34,328 nt of DNA from Acidobacteriota bacterium (lineage in GTDB: Bacteria; Acidobacteriota; Terriglobia; 20CM-2-55-15): the NCBI GenBank assembly GCA_003223875.1, contig QHWY01000233.1:1-34328 (forward strand), written 5' to 3'. The notes below the pieces were generated by a model. It worked only from the letters and a program-made list of their open reading frames with translations. It searched no databases and was not told where the DNA came from. Shown in pieces: positions 25,336-32,549 of the stretch. The translations under genes were made by a program, and so were the position numbers. Numbering within the stretch: position 1 is the first letter of the stretch; every line of letters begins with the position of its first letter.

Positions 25336-26676
25336 TCAGCGACCGAGGCTCGGCTCATCCCTCGTTTCGGTGCCATACTGTCGGCCTGACCTGATTGCCT
25401 CGAAGCTACGAACTAATCGAGCCTCGTATTTTCCAAGCCATCCGGCCCAGCCGCTTTCGGCGGGTACAATCCCGCGCTTCATTAGAGCTTGGGCGGAGTC
25501 CCGCATATGTTCGGTATTGTTTAGCAGCTGTTCCGACGACCCAAGGTCGGCCAGGATCAGAAATGTCTTTCCGTTGGCCGAATGTGGACGTATGCGGATA
25601 AATGCATTTGGCTGAAGCTTTCGTTGGTGCCGGGCTGACTCAATTTAAGTTCGGTCGTATGCCAGATGAAGTTCTGTGAGGTGTTTGGCATCCGTCAACT
25701 GGATCGGGAGCCGGATATCCGAGAGCAGGGCCTGATGTCGCGCGAGGCTCCGTTGCCGGTCAGCCGCATTTTGCATCCTCTCTAAAATCGTTTGGAAATC
25801 GGAGCGGACCAGCCATCTATTTGAACCGTTGGACTTCGCCAATTCTAATTTTCTAAGAACAATAATCATGATTTGAGATGGTGCTGCCGGGAACTGGCAG
25901 GTAACTTCAGATCAACGAGGAAATTGTCTGTTCGATTGGACCCGGCTGCCGCCGTGTTACTGCGATTGATCATGCGATCCAACGAGGTATAACGGTTCTG
26001 TTGGATCTCCCGCCGCTCGGCTTCCTCGGCATCTAACACGGTACGATACCCAATTTGCCGTGTTGTTAGATTTTCGGCATGAGCCCGAATTCCGTGACGT
26101 ATGTAATCCTTCGGTAATCGGAGAGGCTCGTTCCGATTCGTCATGCCTCTCAGTGCGACGTGCACATGCGGGTGTTCGGTGTTGTAATGAGCGGTCGCGA
26201 CCCATGCAGTTGCGTACCGAGATCTGCTTCCATTCTCGATAGGAGATCACTTGCTAAAGTTCGCAGATCGCACCGGTCGCCAAACTCCGGCGAAATGACC
26301 AACTTAAACAATCGCGGATCGCCAGAGGTTTGCCAACCGCGCAAGACCGACGGGATGTTCGATACCGATCCGTTCTTGCTAAAGCCGGCCTGCCCGTCTG
26401 AATCCTTACTGTGAGTTGCGCTTTCCCGGACCAGATATCGACCATGAGCAGCCCATTGGCCCTGGCTGCGGTTGGGTGAATACGTGACACGGACCGCGCA
26501 CCGCTGCTGGAATGGCTGCCGAACCGGTGAAGTCTTTCGTTTCCATCTGCGGCTCGACATCCGGACGAAATGATGCGCTTGAAGGCACTACTCCATGCAC
26601 GCGGCTCATCTTGGGCTTTCGTCTTCCGTTGCGGAGGTCGTAAGCGGAACTCACATTCGCGACCTTCAACCCGCAT
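25336..26676 (-). pseudogene. Decayed HUH relaxase (VirD2/DUF3363-like)
   Basis: The parts of one relaxase can be followed through four frames. Start region: FRLRPPQRKTKAQDEPRAWSS (26676 downward). Middle: GSVSNIPSVL to PRLFKLVISPEFGDRC to RMEADLGTQLH. Near 26205 one base is missing and the frame changes to WVATAHYNTEHPHVHVALRG, which contains the metal-binding H-x-H-x-H (motif III). Next comes EPLRLPKDYIRHGIRAHAEN and YTSLDRMINR. Near 25866 another shift leads to LRKLELAKSNGSNRWLV, then an in-frame TAA (25647-25645), after which the same frame resumes (IESARHQRKLQPNAFIRIRP) to LGKYEARLVRSFEAIRS and a final stop at 25336. At least three frameshifts and one nonsense codon mean it is inactive. 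Functional homologues nick oriT and lead conjugative transfer. Confidence 0.8.
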
Positions 26677-27136
26677 AAAGGCCCTCCTACTTGTTCAGAG
26701 GACGTGATATGAAGCCTGCTTTGAACGGATGTGCTTGAAGAAACATCTTCTCCGGCGGCGTCGAAATGTCACAGGCCGGTCAAATGTCGGGTTATTCGAC
26801 GACCACCGAGTTCACCTTCGGTTTGACCCCTCTGGGTCTTAGGAGACCGGAGGTTTGAAACAGTTTCAAAACTTTTGAAATTCTTTCAAACTTTTTGAAA
26901 TTCGAGCAGCCGGTTTTACGTCATCTCGGCGGTCGGCTGCCCTAAATCCTGGCGACTAATGTCTCAATCCAGCGTTGCGCGTCTCTTCTGCAGGCCTGTG
27001 TGTATAGGGCACGACCTGTAGCCAAGCGTTCAAGACTAGGGCCACAACCAGCGATGTTTCGGCTATTAGCGCCGAGAACCGGGATATACTTCGGTTCCGG
27101 AAACGATCACTGTGGCTTGGTCGGAGACTGACTCCC
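26677..27136. other. Non-coding region between relaxase and parA, candidate oriT/parS/origin
   Basis: No gene is visible in these 460 bp. The stretch lies upstream of both the relaxase (-) and parA (+) and contains the iteron-like array at 26853-26903. In mobilisable elements this position usually holds oriT, partition sites or the shared promoters. No exact match to a known nic site was recognised. Confidence 0.5.
26853..26903. repeat. Iteron-like tandem palindromes upstream of parA
   Basis: Two adjacent 20-bp units (26864-26883 and 26884-26903) both follow TTTCAAA(A/C)(C/T)TTTTGAAATTC and differ at one aligned position. Each is itself a palindrome of TTTCAAA and TTTGAAA, and a half unit (TTTGAAAC) precedes them at 26854-26861. 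AT-rich clustered palindromes next to parA suggest a ParB/ParA operator, a partition site, or replication-initiator iterons. Confidence 0.7.
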
Positions 27137-28081
27137 ATGAAAAAGGTTTCGATCATCAATTTCAAGGGCGGCGTTGGCAAGACCACCTTATCCTTTCACT
27201 TGGCCGCCTATCTTGCGCAGAAGCAGCGAGTTCTGTTAATTGACGTCGATCACCAGTCAAGCCTGTCAATTGTGGTCCTGGGTGCGAAGCTTTGGGAAAA
27301 AAGCCTCAAAAAGCAGAGCACGGTGAACCGTGTTTTCGAGTCGTTCTGCAATCGTAAAATCCCAATGCCGGGCGCAGAGATCGTGATTAAGAACGCGCTC
27401 CATCATCAGGATCCACGGTATGATTTTTACCCAAATCTGGATTTTGTAAGCGCGCAGTTTGAACTGGATGATACCAAAATTGACCTCGCGTCCACGAACT
27501 ACGGCAATGCGAATCTCTCGGATTGGGAAAAGAGAACTCTGTTGGCGAGTTGGCTTGACCAGATTGATGCCCAAAAGCATTACGACTACGTTGTTTTTGA
27601 TTGTCCCCCAGCGACTAAGATCGTGAGTCAAAACGCCCTCGCGGCAAGCGACAGCTATGTTATTCCCGTCATTCCCGACGACTTATCAAGTCGCGGCGTG
27701 ACCCATTTCCGCAACCTTGTCGAAACCAAGATTGATAAGAAGTTGGATTATCTACGAACAAGCGCCCGCGTACCCCAAGGCGACGTTCCCACGAATTTTG
27801 TACCAGATACCCGTCTTGCCGGCATTGTAATATTCTTGGTCAAACATGCCGGCCGAGCAATCTCCGGCTATACAAATATTCCCACAGAGCAGATTGCGGC
27901 TCTACGGCGCACTTGGGGAAACGACGTTATTCAGGCCATTGGCAAGAACAAAATTGGAGTGCCGGAGGCGGTAAACGCGGGTGTGCCCGTATGGAATCTC
28001 AGGGCGAACAATGTCACACCCGCCGTCAAGAATATGATGACTTCCATTTGCGAGGAACTCAAAACCCGGATTGACAAATAA
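27137..28081 (+). CDS. ParA-family ATPase
   Basis: 314 residues with a deviant Walker A motif near the N terminus (NFKGGVGKTTLSFHLA, signature lysines in KGGVGKT), LLIDVDHQSSLS as the A' motif, and Walker B in YDYVVFDCPPATK. No N-terminal HTH is present, so it is a short-type ParA. These ATPases bind DNA nonspecifically and move a cargo marked by a partner. In this element it probably serves stable inheritance of the excised circle or regulation of transfer. The partner gene starts 9 bp after its stop codon and the iteron-like array is about 235 bp upstream, as expected for a partition cassette. Confidence 0.88.
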   Translation: MKKVSIINFKGGVGKTTLSFHLAAYLAQKQRVLLIDVDHQSSLSIVVLGAKLWEKSLKKQSTVNRVFESFCNRKIPMPGAEIVIKNALHHQDPRYDFYPNLDFVSAQFELDDTKIDLASTNYGNANLSDWEKRTLLASWLDQIDAQKHYDYVVFDCPPATKIVSQNALAASDSYVIPVIPDDLSSRGVTHFRNLVETKIDKKLDYLRTSARVPQGDVPTNFVPDTRLAGIVIFLVKHAGRAISGYTNIPTEQIAALRRTWGNDVIQAIGKNKIGVPEAVNAGVPVWNLRANNVTPAVKNMMTSICEELKTRIDK

Positions 28082-28089
28082 TAAGTGAC

Positions 28090-28547
28090 ATGACAGAGGG
28101 TACAGCCGACAACCAAGACAGTGGAGCGCTGCTGAAGGTGCTAACGGCGCATTATCATGCCCTCGTTTCCGCGCGATGTGATGAGACTATACTTCGGCAA
28201 TACTCATCGCTCTTACGTTTTCTGAAATCCAAACCTCCTCATTTTCTCGATGGGCGCGGAGACGCGAAGGCTCCTCGCTCTGCACGCTCTCGTCCCATAC
28301 CGACAATCAACGAGGAGGAATTGCGCGGGCCTCGCTCGATGACCTGGAGAAAATAGTAACTGATGCCAAGACGGCTCGAAGGGATCTAGAATTCATTGCA
28401 GTCCAACGGTTCAGCGTACCTCATGGCTCAATGCGAACGTTTGCGAACAGGGACATGCTCGTCGATAAACTCCGTACCCTCATTGGCAACGAACGAGCGC
28501 ATGAAGCGATAGGCGCTGTCGCGCGTGAGCAAGGAAAAAGAACATGA
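28090..28547 (+). pseudogene. Frameshifted partner gene of ParA
   Basis: The frame from ATG 28090 gives a helical N-terminal half (LLKVLTAHYHALVSARCDETIL, continued RQYSSLLRFL) and stops at 28356. From about 28290 a second frame takes over: ASLDDLEKIVTDAKTARRDLE, FIAVQRFSVPHGSMRTF, and LVDKLRTLIGNERAHEAIGA, ending at 28547. The two together give about 150 residues, and the C-terminal block with VPxGSMRxF and NERAHE recurs in proteins encoded directly after ParA in mobile elements. A single indel near 28270-28320 accounts for the break. If partition needs this protein, the cassette is nonfunctional. Confidence 0.65.
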
Positions 28548-28771
28548 TTCTTAAGCCCAAGTCACGTCGGGTCCGCGTTCTGTTGACAGGTGGCTAAGAA
28601 TCCGATGCTAATGGAATGCGAGTCTTCTTCCGTCCGCCAGCCCTACGCCAAACCGATACTCCACGGGATCAAATGAAGTTTCCTCGTGTGGCGACTTTTG
28701 AGGAGCTCCCCCCTTTTCAATTAGATAAGACGGACTTCAAAATTAGGACCATTTCGCCCAATCCGAAAGAA

Positions 28772-30307
28772 CTAATATGGTACGCCGAGCGTTACGTAAT
28801 CGACACCGCTCCCCTCCAGTTCTTTGTAAAACGAAACGTCATTGAGCGCCAACGCGCCAAAAAATGGATCGCTGGATATGTAATCTTTGTCAAGCATTGG
28901 CAGCCACCCCTTTTTAGCCGCCTCATACGCTACCAGCCAATGCTCGGCATATAGACTCCCGCCAGTCATCAGCGCTTTCCATAGAGAGAGATCGGCACCA
29001 TCTGCGAGTCCCGACGTCAAAAGATCGAGAGCTACAAGCGCGACGAAAGAATCTTCGAGCTGTGCGATTTCCGTAAGCACCTCAGAGGGTACCTTCGCTG
29101 ATAGGACTTTGAAGAGCCAGAGAAGCCAGGACACTTCATAGTGATGGCGAAGCTTTGCATGGAATAATGAGAGTCTACTCAGCGTCTCGAGGATGTTGGC
29201 TTCGATCGATATCAGCCCAGCCGTTTTGCGATCAAATAGCAAGCGAGTTACGACCGGAAGGGTGGAAGCGTCGTGAACAAGAGCAGCAAGCAGAAAAGAC
29301 TCAAAAATGGGCGATGCATCATCATCGAACGTGCGTGTTGCCGCCTTCTTGATGGCATAGGCAAGTACACCTTCGCCTGGAAAAGCCTTAACTAACTCAA
29401 ATGTCTTGCTGATAAAGCTAATGAGGCTTGATTGTTGCCCATTACCAGAACCACGAAGTCTCTGAGCTTTCAGAGCAGTCTTCCAAATGGGCTCTCCCGT
29501 ATCCGGTCCCTCGGATATGACGGTTTTAGATTGATTCAACTCAAGCTCATACTTTTTCGTTATTCTTTCTAATGCCTCATAGGCCGCCTCTGCGTCGGCT
29601 CGCGTGTCAAAATAAAGATGAAAGTCATCCACATATCTTGTTCCATTCAGGTTTCCGATTTCTTCTTCAAGGTCCTGGTCAATCCTGGCAGCTATTACCT
29701 CAGCCATGATGAAGGAGGTATCAGGGCCTACAGATATACCGATAGTTTGCTGGTCCTGTGTATTTCGCATTCTAATATCGATCACGTTTCCGAAAAGATT
29801 GGGTGAATGGTCTTGTTTGGCAGAATCCTTACCATGGATTGCCCAAGGTAGGCTATGCGTATAGATGGTGTGATAAAACCGCGAGAGATCTGTACGAAGA
29901 ACGAATCGGAAAGGCGAGGAGCGGCGGAATCGCTCAACACTCCAAACGTCGAAATCTGCTCTCCGTGAAACAGCCCTGATACCATCTTCGAAAATGGTTG
30001 GTGTGCTTAACGAAACTGCTGACTCTTCGAAAATCTTTTTCAGTGAGGGCCAGTGGTCGGAAAGGGTTTGGCAGAGCATAGTTTGATGTAGCGGATTAGG
30101 AACGGACAAAACTCTTCGGGCTGGCCATGATTTAGGAATGGAAAAGAAAATACTCTTGCTTGATTTCGGAGAGAGTGTCTTTAGATCCGGTAGATACCCC
30201 AGAGAATCCGCCAACGCACTCGTATTGAACGGCGGAGGCAGTTCCAGCGGGAAATATCCTTTCCTAATGAGCCGATCGGTTGTCAGCTTCCATTGATCCG
30301 TGGCCAC
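28772..30307 (-). CDS. Reverse transcriptase, Abi/DRT-like, with C-terminal helical extension
   Basis: 511 residues. The polymerase core is complete: motif A RTDLSRFYHTIYTHSLPWAIHG with D140, motif B IGISVGPDTSFIMAEVIAARI (about 189-208), motif C RYVDDFHLYF with catalytic D227-D228, and motif D YELELNQSKTVI. The remaining 240 residues are mostly helical with repeated LLxxL patterns and no recognisable domain: no maturase or endonuclease as in group II introns and no integrase. The HGK after motif A and the helical extension are typical of Abi/UG-class defence reverse transcriptases rather than retrons or group II introns. Its exact group cannot be told from sequence alone. The gene stands alone on the minus strand inside the tRNA-Leu element and is intact. 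Confidence 0.85.
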   Translation of the reverse strand: MATDQWKLTTDRLIRKGYFPLELPPPFNTSALADSLGYLPDLKTLSPKSSKSIFFSIPKSWPARRVLSVPNPLHQTMLCQTLSDHWPSLKKIFEESAVSLSTPTIFEDGIRAVSRRADFDVWSVERFRRSSPFRFVLRTDLSRFYHTIYTHSLPWAIHGKDSAKQDHSPNLFGNVIDIRMRNTQDQQTIGISVGPDTSFIMAEVIAARIDQDLEEEIGNLNGTRYVDDFHLYFDTRADAEAAYEALERITKKYELELNQSKTVISEGPDTGEPIWKTALKAQRLRGSGNGQQSSLISFISKTFELVKAFPGEGVLAYAIKKAATRTFDDDASPIFESFLLAALVHDASTLPVVTRLLFDRKTAGLISIEANILETLSRLSLFHAKLRHHYEVSWLLWLFKVLSAKVPSEVLTEIAQLEDSFVALVALDLLTSGLADGADLSLWKALMTGGSLYAEHWLVAYEAAKKGWLPMLDKDYISSDPFFGALALNDVSFYKELEGSGVDYVTLGVPY

Positions 30308-30472
30308 TTAATCGCAGTTCTCCGTGGGAAGTTTTAATCGATCCTTTCTATCGCCACTGGATTTTACATTAGCGACAGCGCGTTAGCAGGGTCACGGTCT
30401 TGCTGCCTACCTGGCCCCAATTAGCTTCTTGAATCTTTTGCCATCTTAAAGAGCAAGTGAATAGACTGGAGT

Positions 30473-30793
30473 ATGAGCCGAACGCTTCAATTGATAAAGG
30501 AGTTGGTAGCGCGCGGTGAAATCAGGATTTCAGAACACGGTTATGATGAGCTTGCGGCCGATGACATTTCAGTGGAGGACATACTGTCCGGAGTCGCGGC
30601 AGCAGATTTGGTCGAAGATTATCCAGATTATTTCAAGGGGCCCAGCGTTCTGGTATTACAGAAAGATCCAGATGGTCTGCCGATCCACGTCGTGTGGGGA
30701 ATCCCGAAAGGAGCAGGGACGCCGGCCGTTGTTGTGACCGCCTATCGGCCGGAGAAGGATAAGTGGTCGGATGATTTCAAAACCAGGTTATGA
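30473..30793 (+). CDS. DUF4258 protein, probable toxin
   Basis: 106 residues. The DUF4258 pattern is visible: RGEIRISEHGYDELAADDIS near the N terminus, then DYPDYFKGPSVLVLQ and PIHVVWGIPKG to AVVVTAYRP. The fold is related to RelE/BrnT-like small RNases, but no activity is proven for the family. The start ATG of the next gene lies inside its last codons (ATGA overlap). It lies near attR, where addiction modules of mobile elements often sit. Confidence 0.78.
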   Translation: MSRTLQLIKELVARGEIRISEHGYDELAADDISVEDILSGVAAADLVEDYPDYFKGPSVLVLQKDPDGLPIHVVWGIPKGAGTPAVVVTAYRPEKDKWSDDFKTRL

Positions 30794-31002
30794 AAACAAA
30801 AGCCAAAACGAAGCTGGTACACGAGGGTGATTTCGTCGCGGAGGTTCCAGTGGAACTGATCGAGACGGAAGACGGCTGGTCGCCGTATCTTTCGGTCGAG
30901 GACGCGAAGAAGCTGGATGAAGTACGGGAGGCCCTCCGTCGCGGGGATTTAAAATCTGCCGCGAAGCTCGGGCGCGTGTTCCGGCTCACGCCGGTCAATT
31001 AA
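30790..31002 (+). CDS. Small protein paired with DUF4258, probable antitoxin
   Basis: 70 residues, starting MKTKAKTKLVHEGDFVAEVP and containing SVEDAKKLDEVREALRRGD and a basic C terminus. The N-terminal half resembles beta-strand small proteins commonly encoded after DUF4258 genes; the helix may bind the toxin or DNA. It overlaps the preceding gene by 4 bp (ATGA), so the two are translationally coupled. I infer the antitoxin role from position only. Confidence 0.7.
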   Translation: MKTKAKTKLVHEGDFVAEVPVELIETEDGWSPYLSVEDAKKLDEVREALRRGDLKSAAKLGRVFRLTPVN

Positions 31003-31143
31003 AAGGCGCAAAACGTGTCGCCCACTTTTCGCCCGCGGCGCGACTAAGTGTTTCGTCGCGATCCATGTTTTCCGGTTCGTGAAGAATCCGGGAACTGTTT
31101 GAATTTATAAAGTTTTCGTCACAAATCGCGTATTCTTTTAAGG

Positions 31144-31197
31144 GACTTAGGATCTAGTGGCTCACGCCGTGGGGGTTCGAGTCCCCCCTTTCGCATT
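31144..31197 (+). repeat. attR core (tRNA-Leu 3' duplicate)
   Basis: Identical over 54 bp to 23802-23855 but without the 5' third of the tRNA, so not a gene. It marks the right end of the integrated element. Confidence 0.92.
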
Positions 31198-31319
31198 GAA
31201 CAACTTACGGGCTCTCCTTCGAGCCGACCTAGTCAAGAACCTAGTAAAAAAGGTCCGGACATATTTTCCCGCACGCGGGTGTCTTCGTAAGCCTCTTCCT
31301 CGACCAGATGCGCATACCG

Positions 31320-31341
31320 CAAATGTGCTGCAGCACATTTG
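31320..31341. repeat. Perfect 22-bp palindrome
   Basis: CAAATGTGCTG followed by its exact reverse complement. At 22 bp without mismatch it is unlikely to arise by chance. It could be an operator or a recombination half-site pair for the adjacent HTH protein or serine recombinase. Confidence 0.75.
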
Positions 31342-31617
31342 ATCTCATGCGGAACGCAAATCCCCGTTTGACCTTTTCGGTAACCCTTTCATCAAGCCCG
31401 AACAGATTCCCCCTGTACGCAAGGCGGCCTAAACAAAGCTGGTTGGCTGAACACACCAATAAGGTGAAGGTGTAAGGCGATGTATGCACATATGTCAGGA
31501 TATGTGTGCACGTGGCTAATACGTGCTGCCAGTGTAACGCTCGGATATGGGATGCAATACGGCCAGTATGACTCCATCGGTGTAACAAACGTGACTATGT
31601 GCGTATATAACTGAACA

Positions 31618-31623
31618 TATAAT
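31618..31623 (+). promoter_or_regulatory. Possible -10 box for the HTH gene
   Basis: A perfect TATAAT lies 26 bases before ATG 31649. No convincing -35 at 16-18 bp spacing is seen, so this rests on the -10 match and its position only. Confidence 0.3.
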
Positions 31624-31648
31624 GCGCGCGTGTGTTATTGGTTGTGTC

Positions 31649-32155
31649 ATGACGACTCCCGCCAAAAAGAAGGCCTTGCGAGCTTCCGGCATACTGAACC
31701 CGCATCCGAAAGACGTCCGGTCAGAGCTCTTCACAATCGATTTCTTCGACGCGTTCGATCGCGCTCAGGTCAAATACGAGATGTTGCGCGCCCATTCGGT
31801 CGATGGAGATTCGGTTGCGGAGGCGTGTCGTCAGTTCGGCTTCAGCCGCGAAAGCTTCTATCAGATTCAGCAGGCTTTCAGCGAGCTGGGGTTCATTTCC
31901 TTTCTTCCGGGAAAGCGAGGCCGCAAGGGCCCTGTAAAACTCAAGGGAGAGGTCCTCGAGTTTGCTTTGGAGAAGAAGAAAGAAAATCCCGATATGGATC
32001 CCGCTCAGTTGGCTGCTTTGATCAAGCAGCATTACGGCACCGAGGTTCATAGGACGACCGTCATGCGGGGGATGAAAAAAAAACGGCGCTCGCCGGCGGA
32101 GGGGATCGGGAGAGGAGTTCGCCGCCAGCGACGATCCGGTACAGGCGATCTATGA
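31649..32155 (+). CDS. Helix-turn-helix protein of the serine-recombinase cluster
   Basis: 168 residues from ATG 31649. It contains an HTH (DSVAEACRQFGFSRESFYQI) followed by QQAFSELGFISFLPGKRGRKG and a second HTH-like section near DMDPAQLAALIKQHYGTEVHR. Proteins of this type often sit just before large serine recombinases and may regulate or assist them. The last 25 residues after a run of nine A (32075-32083) are arginine-rich and do not look conserved, which suggests a frameshift there. Confidence 0.7.
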   Translation: MTTPAKKKALRASGILNPHPKDVRSELFTIDFFDAFDRAQVKYEMLRAHSVDGDSVAEACRQFGFSRESFYQIQQAFSELGFISFLPGKRGRKGPVKLKGEVLEFALEKKKENPDMDPAQLAALIKQHYGTEVHRTTVMRGMKKKRRSPAEGIGRGVRRQRRSGTGDL

Positions 32156-32159
32156 GAAT

Positions 32160-32549
32160 GTGCGCGGCGAGGCATTGCAGAACCGCGAACCGCCTTCCTG
32201 GGCCCTGGAACGAGTTCGCCAGTATGGAGTAGCGGGCTTGTTTCCAGGCTTCCAGAATGACTTTCCGTTCATCCTCTACACGCAGAGCGTTCCTCGTCCG
32301 GCCTGGAGTGGGAAGAGGAACTTTCACCAGGAGAGACTGCATCAGGTTTATGAGTTCCTCATCACGGTGCGCGCCGAAATACAACCAAGCGAAGACAGTG
32401 GGACCTTGCCGCTATCGGACCCGTTCGACGCGAGTGGCGGTTTCCCAGCGTGCGAGACGAACCTCTGCGTTGATGCACGGTACACCGGAACCGAACAAAG
32501 GGACTTTGATTCCTCTACCCACAGGGAGTTGACTGACAAATGCGAGTAG
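32160..32549 (+). CDS. Unidentified ORF between HTH gene and serine recombinase
   Basis: 129 residues from GTG 32160. The same frame is open leftward to about 32076, inside the nine-A run, and reads EEFAASDDPVQAIYENVRGE before joining. This suggests that the original protein began further left or was reached by frameshifting from the HTH gene. No family is recognised; PPSWALERVRQYGVAGLFPGF is the most protein-like part. Its stop overlaps the recombinase start by 10 bp, which favours translation. A minus-strand frame over the same area is less likely given that coupling. Confidence 0.4.
   Translation: MRGEALQNREPPSWALERVRQYGVAGLFPGFQNDFPFILYTQSVPRPAWSGKRNFHQERLHQVYEFLITVRAEIQPSEDSGTLPLSDPFDASGGFPACETNLCVDARYTGTEQRDFDSSTHRELTDKCE

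Larger units (their letters stand above)
23802..31197. mobile_element. Integrated mobilisable element in tRNA-Leu (about 7.4 kb)
   Basis: Identical 54-bp repeats flank, in order, a tyrosine integrase, an excisionase-like HTH gene, a decayed HUH relaxase, an iteron-like array, parA and a frameshifted partner gene, a reverse transcriptase, and a DUF4258 toxin-antitoxin-like pair. That is the layout of an integrative mobilisable element with a defence and addiction cargo. The relaxase is inactivated, so conjugative transfer is probably lost; excision may still be possible because integrase and both att sites look intact. Confidence 0.85.
31198..31648. other. Non-coding stretch right of attR with palindromes
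   Basis: No gene is seen. The region contains a perfect 22-bp palindrome (31320-31341), an inverted repeat CACATAT/ATATGTG (31487-31506), several short TGTGCAC/TATGTG-like runs, and a consensus -10 TATAAT (31618-31623) 26 bases upstream of the HTH gene start. It is probably the regulatory region of the serine-recombinase cluster. Confidence 0.5.

Noticed and set aside
28616..28954. 112-codon plus-strand frame near the RT 3' end
   Set aside because: More than half lies antisense to the reverse transcriptase and the rest has no family resemblance or ribosome site.
30308..30472. Retron msr-msd RNA beside the reverse transcriptase
   Set aside because: No long inverted repeat with the expected structure was seen and the RT resembles Abi/DRT types more than retron RTs.
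32061..32384. 107-codon minus-strand frame opposite the unidentified ORF
   Set aside because: The plus-strand frame is coupled to the recombinase start by a 10-bp overlap; the minus frame has no support.
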